Assembly: GCA_003141315.1 (NCBI GenBank)
Contig: PLLP01000012.1
Coordinates: forward strand, 1-60,744
Direction: 5' to 3'
Length of the DNA stretch: 60,744 nucleotides
Source: Phycisphaerales bacterium
Lineage (GTDB): Bacteria > Planctomycetota > Phycisphaerae > Sedimentisphaerales > Anaerobacaceae
Shown here in pieces: positions 9,043 through 16,795 of the stretch (position 1 is its first letter; each line of letters opens with the position of its first letter). Position numbers and translations under genes: made by a program. The notes below the pieces were generated by a model. The model saw only the letters and a program-made list of their open reading frames with translations. It did not search any database and was not told the origin of the DNA.

Positions 9043-10659
9043 ATGACGAATTTGACGGTTCCAATATCGGCTTGTGATTTTCCGCAGGCAGCCGGGCAGC
9101 TTAAAGAGGCGAAGGCTGCCGGCGCCGAGGCGGTTGAACTGCGGACAGATTATATCGAGGCACTCAATGTTGAACAGGCCGAAAAAATCGTAAGCGAAGC
9201 CCAAAAGACTCACCTGCCGATAATCGTCACCTGCCGCGACAAAAAAGAAGGCGGAGCGATTGATTACCCCATTCAATTGAGACTTGATGTGTTGAAAAAT
9301 GCAATCGCAGCGAATGTCGATTTTGTTGACTTTGAGTATGAGAATTTTCGGGTTAAGAAAAACCAGGACGCCATTTTATCGGCATTATCTAAAAGCAAAA
9401 CGAGATTGATTTTATCGAAGCATAATTTTGCGGGCAAATTAGACAATCTCGATAAACTTTATAAAGATATTAAAAAGGCATTTCCTTCAGCGATACCGAA
9501 ACTTGTTTATACGGTGAATCATACAAACGATTGTTTCGAGGCGTTTGACCTGCTGCATACTTATCCGCCTCCGGGCGGACCGGGGCGGAATTCAAAAGAG
9601 GACTCGATTGTTTTATGTATGGGCGAGGCAGGACTAATCAGCAGAATTATCGCAAAGAAATTAGGCGGACTAATCACTTATGCAAGTCTGAATGAAAAAA
9701 GCGCGACGGCAGCAGGGCAGATTACCCTTGAGCAAATGAAAAAACTTTACCGCTGGGATAAGATTGATGCTGATACAGAGCTTTACGGCATAATCGGTTC
9801 GCCTGTTGCACATTCCTTATCGCCGCTGATTCATAACAGCTCTTTTGAAAAAATGGGTTTGAATAAACTGTATCTGCCTTTGCTTGTCGATGGCGGCAGC
9901 AAAGAGTTTAATCAATTTATGGAGAATATCCTTAAACGAGATTGGCTCAATTTTAAGGGTTTTAGCATAACGATCCCGCATAAGGAAAATGCACTTAAAT
10001 TCGTAAAAGACAAAGGCGGTTTTGTCGAACCATTAGCCGACAAAATCGGTGCCGCCAACACCATCCTTATTGACGAATCACGAGTCACGAGCGACGAGCG
10101 ACGACTTAGTGCTTACAATACAGATTATGCCGGCGCATTGGATGCGATAACAACAGGAATGGGAATAACCAGAACTGGATTGAAGGGTATGCCTGTTGCG
10201 GTTATTGGCGCAGGCGGCGTCGCAAGGGCAATCGTGGCGGGATTGCGTGATTGCGAAGCCAAAATAGCGATTTATAACCGCACAGTCAAAAGAGCAGAGG
10301 CTTTGGCGAAGGAATTTGATTGTGATTTTGCCGGCCTTGAAGAATTGAAAGATTTAAATGCAAAACTTGTTATCAATTGCACAAGTATTGGTATGCATCC
10401 GAAAATAAATGAAACGCCGATAGCGAAAGGGATTTTGCAAAAGGCACAGAGGCACAAAGGCACAGAGGGGATTGTGGTTTTCGATACGGTTTATAACCCA
10501 GTCGAGACTTTGCTGTTAAAACAGGCCAAAGAAATTGGCGCCAAGACCATTTCCGGCCTTGATATGTTCATTTTCCAGGCTGCTGAACAATTTAAACTTT
10601 TCACCGGCAAGGACGCTAACCCCGACCTTATGCGAAAAATCATTTCTGATTTTTTGTGA
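9043..10659 (+). CDS. aroDE: Bifunctional 3-dehydroquinate dehydratase / shikimate dehydrogenase (AroD-AroE fusion)
   Basis: A 538-residue fusion catalysing two successive shikimate steps. Residues 1-240 are type I dehydroquinase (EAVELRTDYIE, IIVTCRDKKEGG, catalytic His in LSKHNF near 127, Schiff-base Lys in PKLVYTVN near 153, LCMGEAGLISR). Residues about 243-538 are shikimate dehydrogenase (YGIIGSPVAHSLSPLIHN, FSITIPHKENA, AANTIL, YNTDYAGAL, NADP site AVIGAGGVARAIVAGL, INCTSIGMHP, GLDMFIFQAAEQF). The same fusion order is known from plants, chlamydiae and planctomycetes. Three short segments (PPPGGPGR, DESRVTSDERRLS, QKAQRHKGTEG) look like in-frame products of dispersed DNA repeats. It is divergent from the ADTH synthase/DHQ synthase II pair that makes its substrate. 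Confidence 0.95.
   Translation: MTNLTVPISACDFPQAAGQLKEAKAAGAEAVELRTDYIEALNVEQAEKIVSEAQKTHLPIIVTCRDKKEGGAIDYPIQLRLDVLKNAIAANVDFVDFEYENFRVKKNQDAILSALSKSKTRLILSKHNFAGKLDNLDKLYKDIKKAFPSAIPKLVYTVNHTNDCFEAFDLLHTYPPPGGPGRNSKEDSIVLCMGEAGLISRIIAKKLGGLITYASLNEKSATAAGQITLEQMKKLYRWDKIDADTELYGIIGSPVAHSLSPLIHNSSFEKMGLNKLYLPLLVDGGSKEFNQFMENILKRDWLNFKGFSITIPHKENALKFVKDKGGFVEPLADKIGAANTILIDESRVTSDERRLSAYNTDYAGALDAITTGMGITRTGLKGMPVAVIGAGGVARAIVAGLRDCEAKIAIYNRTVKRAEALAKEFDCDFAGLEELKDLNAKLVINCTSIGMHPKINETPIAKGILQKAQRHKGTEGIVVFDTVYNPVETLLLKQAKEIGAKTISGLDMFIFQAAEQFKLFTGKDANPDLMRKIISDFL
9564..9589 (+). repeat. In-gene copy of a TCCGCC/GGCGGA palindromic repeat
   Basis: TCCGCCTCCGGGCGGA followed by CCGGGGCGGA lies inside aroDE and encodes PPPGGPGR between the conserved LLHTY and SIVLCMGE stretches. 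It resembles the intergenic copies at 24.6, 26.3 and 29.6 kb. Confidence 0.5.
10072..10105 (+). repeat. In-gene copy of a GAGTCACGA-type repeat
   Basis: A run of related CACGA/GCGACGA words sits inside the AroE part and encodes DESRVTSDERRLS between the conserved AANTIL and YNTDYAG motifs. The core CGAGTCACGA recurs intergenically at 57644-57653. Confidence 0.5.
10437..10468 (+). repeat. In-gene copy of a GGCACAGAGGCACAAAGG repeat
   Basis: The tandem GGCACAGA, GGCACAAA, GGCACAGA words encode QKAQRHKGTEG in the AroE part. The same vocabulary (CTTTGTGCCTTGGTGG) appears outside genes at 29.0 and 47.1 kb. Confidence 0.5.
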
Positions 10660-10679
10660 CAAAAAAATGATTGTATAAT
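10654..10679 (+). promoter_or_regulatory. Possible promoter of the secreted repeat protein gene
   Basis: A perfect TATAAT at 10674-10679 lies 60 bases upstream of the ATG at 10739. The -35 side is poor (T-rich TTTTTG with 17-base spacing), so the call rests mainly on the -10. Confidence 0.4.
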
Positions 10680-10738
10680 ACAATACTGATATTGTCTTAA
10701 ATGGTATCTTAAACACGGTTTTTTTGTGAGGAATAGTT

Positions 10739-13240
10739 ATGGCAAATAAAATTGGAATAAGGGTGATGGTTTTTGCAGCGGTGTTTTTTGCATTCGGTTT
10801 TACAGCAATAGCATCTGCGGCGACGAGCGGGGCAGAGCAGATTATAACAAAACTGCCGGATGAAACGGTAGCTTTCGTAGCCACAAGCGGCAGCGATGAG
10901 TTGAAACCGGCCTTTGAAAAAACCGTTATGGGCAAGATGTGGAACGACCCCAACGTGCAGACCTTTGTTAACTCAATCAAGTCCGAGGTTATAAGCAAAA
11001 TAAAGAAGGAAATGAATGACGCAAACAGTGCGAGGATATTCGATGAGGCGTCTGATTTTGCAGATTCACTTTTGAAAAGGCCTATGGTAATCGGCGCCGG
11101 CATAGAAAAGAGGGCAGCAGGTTCGACCCCTTCGACACCGCAGGCGGATTCGGCAGGCGCACCTGCGGCGAAATTACCTTTATTCGGGTTTGCGATTGTT
11201 GATGCAAGCAGCAGGCAGCTGGAGATTGCCAAAGCGATTATCAAATTTGAATCGCTGGCGCCAAAGGGTGCTATCGTTGACGTGGATGTTGCGGGGCAGA
11301 AGATGCACTGGTTTGCCGATTCGTCTGAGGTGCCGGGCTACTGGGGTTTTGTGGGCGATTACTTTGTCTTTGCGATAAACGACAAGTCGGGAATTGCGAT
11401 TAAGAATTTGCGAAGCAAAAGCGGCGCGACGGTAAATTATTTAGCTGATGTCGAGGGCAGCGGCGATGCCTGTGTTTTGTATGCCGATATACAAAAAATC
11501 GCAGAGTTAATCAAGACAATGGCACAGCAGGAAGAAGGGCAGGAAGGGCTGGACAAGATTAAAGTAGTATCGGTTGTTATGAAGGAGCTGGGTCTTGCGG
11601 ATGTGAAGTCGCTGAGGGCGAGGGTCGGTTTCTCTGGACAGGATGTTGTAGTGCAGGAGTTTATCGAGATTCCGCAGCCTCGAACGGGAATACCTGCCAG
11701 GTTGAAGCCGATAGATTTGATGACGTTTAACCTGGCGGATTCGCGGGCAAGCACGGCAACGGCTCTTAACGTTGACCTCGGCGGCATATACGATACGGTA
11801 ATGAATACGATTCGTGTTGCTTCGCCGAATGAGGCATATCCTGATGTCGACGAGGCTATAAAAGGGTTCGAATCGAAGGTTGGTTTTAATATCCGCAAGG
11901 ATTTGCTGGCGAACTTTGCCGGCCCGATTGTTTTTTATTCAATACCTGAAGGGGTGTTGAGTGATGTGCCGACCGGCGGGTTTGTTTTAGCTGCAAAGGT
12001 GACAAATGTGAAATCCCTCGAAAAGTCGCTAACAAGTTTAAGTAATTTTGCAGTGGGGGACGTCAACAATGTAATTCAGGATAGTAACAGCGAGGTTGAA
12101 ACCGGTAAAAATTTAATTAAGGATAGTAATAGCGAAGTTAAACAAAGCCAAAATGTAGTTAAGGGCGGTAATAGCAAGGTTAAACCCGGCAAAAATGTAG
12201 CTAATGCCAAGGGTGGTACCGGGGTTAAACAAAACAACAATGTAGTTAAGGACAGTAATAATATTGTTCGGGATAGCAACGCAGTAAAACGCAGCAATAA
12301 TAATATGGTTCAGGTTAAATCGCAGGAAATTGGCGGCAGAACATATCATACATTTGCGGTGATGCCTTATGCTGCGATGCAGATACTGCCTACCTGGACG
12401 ATAACGGATAATAATCAATTAGTTGTGGCGATGAATCAGCCTTTGTGCGTCAGGGCGGCAGCGAGAATAAAAGGGACAGACCGCAGCGATTCGATACGAA
12501 TGACGGCAGGCTTTAAGAAGGCTGTTGGAGAACTTCGCGGCGAACCGGTGTACATGGATTATACCGATTCACAGGTGCAGTTTAATGCGATGTTAAAGGC
12601 GGCACAATCATACTGGCCAATGCTCACAATGATGTCAGCGGGCGCTGGTTTTAAGCTGCCCATCGCACTGCCTTCGCTAAGCCGTATTACAGAAAATATG
12701 GGTTCGACTATTCAATACGGCTATTACGATAACAAGGGGCTGCATAAAAACTATCGCGGCAGCGGAATAGAAATAGTCGCAGCTGCTGGTATAGGCGGGG
12801 GAACAGCAGTTTTGATGGCAGTTTTGATGCCTGCACTTACAAAATCAAGGGAACAGGCTCAAAGAGTAGTTTCGGCCAGCCATTTATCAGATATTGGAAA
12901 GAGAATGTTTGTTTATGCAAATGATTATAATGATGTATATCCTCCTGATTTGAAGGAGCTTATTGAAAAGGCGGATTTGCCGCCAAAGAGTCTTGAGTCG
13001 CCGAGAAAACCCAAAGATTTTAATGGGCCGAGTTTCATATACATTCCCGGCCAGAATCCAATGATGGAATCCGGAAATGTTCTGGTCTATGAGAATCCGG
13101 AATTTTGCAAAGATGGAGTTAATGTCCTGTTTAATGACGGGCATGTTGCGTTTATGGAGCCGGCAGAATTTAAAAAGGAGCTTGAGAAAACTTACAAGCA
13201 GCTCGGGAAACCGATGCCGGCGGTAAAGTTCGGAAAATAA
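10739..13240 (+). CDS. Secreted/membrane planctomycete protein with prepilin-like DGH C-terminal domain
   Basis: An 833-residue protein of unknown function. A Sec signal peptide (cleavage likely after IASA) leads to a large domain reminiscent of DUF3352-type planctomycete proteins ([17 protein letters not shown]). Residues about 443-521 are a degenerate tandem repeat rich in Asn, Lys and Val. Near residue 680 a hydrophobic stretch ([20 protein letters not shown]) is followed by a segment that reads like the body of a type IV prepilin-like planctomycete protein (SKREQAQ-like, [20 protein letters not shown], then [14 protein letters not shown]). Such DGH tails normally sit on stand-alone prepilin-like proteins, so this looks like a fusion. 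GAGGAAT precedes the ATG. Confidence 0.75.
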   Translation: MANKIGIRVMVFAAVFFAFGFTAIASAATSGAEQIITKLPDETVAFVATSGSDELKPAFEKTVMGKMWNDPNVQTFVNSIKSEVISKIKKEMNDANSARIFDEASDFADSLLKRPMVIGAGIEKRAAGSTPSTPQADSAGAPAAKLPLFGFAIVDASSRQLEIAKAIIKFESLAPKGAIVDVDVAGQKMHWFADSSEVPGYWGFVGDYFVFAINDKSGIAIKNLRSKSGATVNYLADVEGSGDACVLYADIQKIAELIKTMAQQEEGQEGLDKIKVVSVVMKELGLADVKSLRARVGFSGQDVVVQEFIEIPQPRTGIPARLKPIDLMTFNLADSRASTATALNVDLGGIYDTVMNTIRVASPNEAYPDVDEAIKGFESKVGFNIRKDLLANFAGPIVFYSIPEGVLSDVPTGGFVLAAKVTNVKSLEKSLTSLSNFAVGDVNNVIQDSNSEVETGKNLIKDSNSEVKQSQNVVKGGNSKVKPGKNVANAKGGTGVKQNNNVVKDSNNIVRDSNAVKRSNNNMVQVKSQEIGGRTYHTFAVMPYAAMQILPTWTITDNNQLVVAMNQPLCVRAAARIKGTDRSDSIRMTAGFKKAVGELRGEPVYMDYTDSQVQFNAMLKAAQSYWPMLTMMSAGAGFKLPIALPSLSRITENMGSTIQYGYYDNKGLHKNYRGSGIEIVAAAGIGGGTAVLMAVLMPALTKSREQAQRVVSASHLSDIGKRMFVYANDYNDVYPPDLKELIEKADLPPKSLESPRKPKDFNGPSFIYIPGQNPMMESGNVLVYENPEFCKDGVNVLFNDGHVAFMEPAEFKKELEKTYKQLGKPMPAVKFGK
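11120..11144 (+). repeat. In-gene dispersed repeat sharing GGTTCGACCCCTTCGACA
   Basis: This 18-base core is identical to the reverse complement of part of 23173-23214 inside a FabZ-like gene. In both genes it is read in the same frame and yields GSTPST. Confidence 0.65.
12067..12300 (+). repeat. Degenerate 42-bp (14-residue) tandem repeat inside the secreted protein gene
   Basis: About five to six units are visible at protein level, such as [28 protein letters not shown] and [14 protein letters not shown]. The 42-bp period preserves frame. It probably forms a flexible linker between the N-terminal and prepilin-like parts. Confidence 0.7.
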
Positions 13241-13263
13241 ATTTTGGGAAGAGGAATAAAAAG

Positions 13264-14475
13264 ATGGCGAAAAAGGAAAAAGTTGTATTGGCGTACAGCG
13301 GCGGGCTGGATACGAGCGTGATTCTGCCGTGGCTCAAAGAAACTTACGGCTATGACGTGATTGCATTTGCGGCAGAACTCGGCCAGGGTGACGAATTAAG
13401 CGGAATAAAAAAGAAGGCGCTTGCCACCGGTGCGATAAAGTGCATCGTAAAGGATTTACGGAAGGAATTCGTCGAGGATTACCTCTGGAAGATGCTGAAG
13501 GCGGGTGCGGTTTATGAAAACGGCTACCTGCTCGGCACGAGCATTGCCCGGCCTTTGATTGCGAAGTATCAGGTCGATGTGGCGCACGCAGAGGGAGCGA
13601 CCGGCGTGGCGCACGGCGCAACAGGCAAGGGCAATGACCAGGTGCGGTTCGAACTTACCTTTATGGCGCTCGACCCGGCGCTGAAGATTATCGCACCGTG
13701 GAAAGACCCGAACTTTAAGCTTACCAGCCGGGAGGCAGCGGTTGATTATGCGAAGGCGCACGGCATACCGATTGAGCAGAGCAAAAAAAAGATTTATTCA
13801 CGCGACCGCAATCTCTGGCACATAAGCCACGAGGGGGCGGATTTGGAAGACCCCGCCAATGAGCCGCTGGATAATCTTTTTGTGATGTCGAGGCCGGTCT
13901 CGAAGACGCCGAACAAAGCGGATTATGTTGAGGTCGGTTTCGAGGAAGGGGTGCCGGTGAAACTGAATGGCAAAAAAATTGACGGCGTAAAACTGATGGA
14001 GCAGCTGAACGCCATCGGCGGGCTGCACGGCGTGGGGCAGGTTGACCTTGTCGAGAACCGCCTTGTCGGGATGAAATCTCGCGGCGTCTATGAGACGCCA
14101 GGCGGCACGATTCTTTATACCGCTCATAATGCTCTTGAAATGCTTACACTTGACCGCGAGACGCTGCACTATAAGCAGCTCGTGGCGCAAAAATATGCGG
14201 AGCTGGTTTATTACGGCCAGTGGTTCACGCAGATTCGCGAGGCGATTGATGCGTTTATCGATATGACGCAGCGGAATGTAAGCGGCAGCGTGCGGCTGAA
14301 ATTATTTAAAGGCCGTTGCAGCCTGGCAGGGATTAAGAGTCCGAAGAGCCTTTACCGGCCGGACCTTGCTAGTTTCAAGATGGGTGCTGAATATAACCCG
14401 ACCGATGCGACCGGCTTTATCCGCCTGTTCGGCTTACCGATGAAGGTTGCAGGAATCGTGAATAGAAAATTATAG
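13264..14475 (+). CDS. argG: Argininosuccinate synthase
   Basis: A 403-residue cytoplasmic enzyme that joins citrulline and aspartate with ATP in arginine synthesis. The ATP pyrophosphatase P-loop ([17 protein letters not shown]) is at the N-terminus, followed by [30 protein letters not shown], the family run [19 protein letters not shown] and [18 protein letters not shown]. Length matches the family (about 400). It has its own GAGG site and sits 23 nt after the secreted protein gene. A short ArgA-like acetyltransferase for the same pathway lies at 29.1 kb. Confidence 0.97.
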   Translation: MAKKEKVVLAYSGGLDTSVILPWLKETYGYDVIAFAAELGQGDELSGIKKKALATGAIKCIVKDLRKEFVEDYLWKMLKAGAVYENGYLLGTSIARPLIAKYQVDVAHAEGATGVAHGATGKGNDQVRFELTFMALDPALKIIAPWKDPNFKLTSREAAVDYAKAHGIPIEQSKKKIYSRDRNLWHISHEGADLEDPANEPLDNLFVMSRPVSKTPNKADYVEVGFEEGVPVKLNGKKIDGVKLMEQLNAIGGLHGVGQVDLVENRLVGMKSRGVYETPGGTILYTAHNALEMLTLDRETLHYKQLVAQKYAELVYYGQWFTQIREAIDAFIDMTQRNVSGSVRLKLFKGRCSLAGIKSPKSLYRPDLASFKMGAEYNPTDATGFIRLFGLPMKVAGIVNRKL

Positions 14476-14494
14476 TAAATCGCAAAGGAGTGTT

Positions 14495-15676
14495 GTGTCG
14501 GTAAATAGCTGGTTGTTATTAGTTTATATTTTTGCGGTCGGCTGCTGCATAGGCAGCTTTTTAAACGTGGTCATTTACCGGCTGCCGCGGGAGAAGTCGC
14601 TGGTTAGTCCGCCGTCGACGTGCCCATCGTGTGGTAATCGAATACAGTTTTACGACAACATTCCTCTTGTGTCATGGTTAGTTTTGCAGGCAAAGTGCAG
14701 GCATTGCAAATCCCCGATTTCGCCGCGATATTTTGTGATTGAATTGCTCACGGGGCTTGTTTTTTTGGGCCTGTTTGTTTTGTATTTTGTCATAGGCGCC
14801 CGGCATTTCGAGATTGACGGCCAAATTGGCATAGCGGCGTTCTTCAAAGGCGGCTGGTTCGTTTATCTGCTGCACATTATTCTGCTGTCGGTCCTGATAG
14901 CGGTATCAGCGATTGATTTGGAATTATGGCTGATACCGATTGTTGTCTGCTGGTTTGCAGCTTTGGCAGGCGTTGCGGGGTCGGCATTGGCTCCTTTTAT
15001 CATAAAACCGGAAAGCATAACGGGCAGGTATCCATTGCCTGTGGCGGGGCCTGATACAGCCGCTCTGGCTGCCGGTGCGGCAATCGGGCTGGTTATTTCG
15101 CTGGTTTTAGTTGCAGCCGGTTGGATTAAGGAAAGTTACGAGGGCAGGATTGACAGTGAAAATCCCGAGAATGGGCAGGAGCCAAAACCGGAACCGGAAT
15201 TTAACGACAGGCTGGAGGCGTTGAGAGAGGTTTTATTCCTGCTGCCGGTAATAGTCTGCTCGATAGGCTTTTACCTGACGATTAGGAACCTGATGCCGGA
15301 TGGGTGGGCAAAATTTGTCGCTATTCCGGCGGCAGGGGGGTTTTTTGGCAGTCTGTGGGGCTTTTTTGCGGGCTGTGCGGTTGTGTGGGCGACGAGGATT
15401 TTGGGGACGCTTGCCTTCGGAAGGGAGGCGATGGGGCTCGGCGACGTACATCTGATGGGGGCGGCGGGGGCGGTTATCGGCGCTCTGCCGGTGGCGGTTG
15501 CCTTTTTTATTGCGCCGTTCTTCGGGCTTGGCTGGGTTTCTATCCAGATGCTCACCAAAAAAATTCATCAAATTCCTTATGGTCCCTTCTTGTCATTGGG
15601 AATATTTACTGTTATGATTTTTCAGGACAGAATTCTTGACATTTGGCGATTGTATGCGTTATCATTTAGCCGATAG
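14495..15676 (+). CDS. Type IV prepilin peptidase (PilD/GspO family)
   Basis: A 393-residue polytopic membrane aspartyl protease that cleaves and N-methylates prepilins or pseudopilins. The N-terminal methylase-type domain has GSFLNVVIYRLPREKSLVSP and a four-Cys zinc site (CPSCGNRI and CRHCKSPI). The two catalytic Asp are in AIDLELWLIP and in GLGDVHLMG. It is longer than usual (250-290) because of an extra segment, about residues 165-270, with an acidic linker between membrane helices. It starts at GTG with AAAGGAG four bases upstream. Its substrates may include planctomycete prepilin-like proteins such as the upstream neighbour, though that is inference. Confidence 0.93.
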   Translation: MSVNSWLLLVYIFAVGCCIGSFLNVVIYRLPREKSLVSPPSTCPSCGNRIQFYDNIPLVSWLVLQAKCRHCKSPISPRYFVIELLTGLVFLGLFVLYFVIGARHFEIDGQIGIAAFFKGGWFVYLLHIILLSVLIAVSAIDLELWLIPIVVCWFAALAGVAGSALAPFIIKPESITGRYPLPVAGPDTAALAAGAAIGLVISLVLVAAGWIKESYEGRIDSENPENGQEPKPEPEFNDRLEALREVLFLLPVIVCSIGFYLTIRNLMPDGWAKFVAIPAAGGFFGSLWGFFAGCAVVWATRILGTLAFGREAMGLGDVHLMGAAGAVIGALPVAVAFFIAPFFGLGWVSIQMLTKKIHQIPYGPFLSLGIFTVMIFQDRILDIWRLYALSFSR

Positions 15677-15721
15677 AAAAGAATACAGGGCATAGTTCTT
15701 TATTTTAAAAGGAGATTTAAG

Positions 15722-16354
15722 ATGAAAGTAAGTAGAGGAATGATTGGGCTTTTGGCGGGATTGTTTGCAGTTGCTGTTCTTTCCGGCTGCACAGACTGGA
15801 AAAAGAAATATGAGGCTTTGGACGTAGCGTATCAGAATACCAAGGGACAGCTCGAAAGAGAGCGTGCCGAGAAGGGCCAGATGGCTATGCAGCTTTCTGA
15901 ACTGCAGAAGCAGCTTGCTGAAGGTCAAAAAACCGGAAAGGATTTGGGTTTCCCGGGCGAGGTGAGCGTTAATGCCGCGGAAGGCACAATCACGGTCACG
16001 CTCGAAGACACAATACTTTTCGATTCGGGAAAAGCGGATTTGAAAAAGGCAACCAGCTCGGAACTTGACCAGATTGTTTCAACACTGAAGGGTAAGCAGG
16101 ATTATGCCGGCAAAAATATAGATATTGTCGGTTATACCGATACGGACCCGATTCACAAATCAACCTGGAAGGACAACTGGGAGCTTTCGTCGGAACGTTC
16201 TTTGACGGTTCTGCGGTATATGGTTAGTCATGGTATCGCAGCCGAAAGGATTCGTTCGATAGGATGCGGCGAAACGAGAGCTGTTGTGCCGAATACATCC
16301 GGTGCAAATAAATCCAAAAACCGCAGGGTCGAAGTTGTCGTGCATATGAGATAA
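15722..16354 (+). CDS. OmpA-family peptidoglycan-binding lipoprotein
   Basis: A 210-residue outer-membrane or cell-wall-linked lipoprotein. The signal peptide ends in a clear lipobox (AVLSGC), followed by a coiled coil (about residues 25-75, YQNTKGQLERERAEK) and an OmpA C-terminal domain (about 85-210) with ILFDSGKADLKKA, the peptidoglycan-binding IVGYTDTDPI, LSSERSLTVLRYMV and the final NRRVEVVV. It resembles Pal-like proteins that tie the envelope to peptidoglycan. A strong AAAAGGAG precedes the ATG, and a terminator follows. Confidence 0.92.
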   Translation: MKVSRGMIGLLAGLFAVAVLSGCTDWKKKYEALDVAYQNTKGQLERERAEKGQMAMQLSELQKQLAEGQKTGKDLGFPGEVSVNAAEGTITVTLEDTILFDSGKADLKKATSSELDQIVSTLKGKQDYAGKNIDIVGYTDTDPIHKSTWKDNWELSSERSLTVLRYMVSHGIAAERIRSIGCGETRAVVPNTSGANKSKNRRVEVVVHMR

Positions 16355-16393
16355 TTACCCCAAAGCCGGTTTGGAAGTTTTGTGATTTTTGAA

Positions 16394-16430
16394 GTGGGCC
16401 TCTGAATTTACGGAGGCTCACTTTTGTTTT
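16394..16430 (+). terminator. Intrinsic terminator after the OmpA-like gene
   Basis: A 9-bp stem (GTGGGCCTC with GAGGCTCAC, one G-U pair) encloses a 10-nt loop and is followed by TTTTGTTTT. It also overlaps the end of the convergent comEC reading frame. Confidence 0.8.
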
Positions 16431-16795
16431 AAAAAGGTATCAAAGGAAATTTTTCCGGATTTACTTATTTTAATTTGTATTGCCCCGTCTCTTGCCGTGA
16501 ACAGATGCACCCCTGTTTTGGAAAATTCCTGCCGGTTTTCATATTGGGTTAAGCCAGAACTGCAAACAAGAAATTGCGGCTGAAGTTTATCAATAAAGAC
16601 AGGGTCAGTTGTCGCAACAGAACCGTGATGGGGCGCGATTACGATGTCAGCCCTGAGGTTGGGATATGCCTCGATAATTTTCTGCTGCGCGACTTTTTCG
16701 ATATCCGAGCAGAAAAGGATTTTGACCCCGGCATATTCGATTAATACTGCTGCACTCCTGTCATTTTTGCTTAACTGATTGTTGTTTATCGCGTC
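16418..16795 (-). pseudogene. comEC: Detached C-terminal part of ComEC (out of frame)
   Basis: On the minus strand, a frame shifted relative to the main comEC frame reads NNNQLSKNDRSAAVLIEYAG, then LFCSDIEK and IVIAPHHGS, ending at a TGA at 16418-16420. These are the conserved last third of the ComEC metallo-beta-lactamase-like domain. It has no start of its own. Removing one copy of the adjacent 7-bp duplication (16794-16807) joins it to the main frame and gives a protein of 851 residues. Confidence 0.88.
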
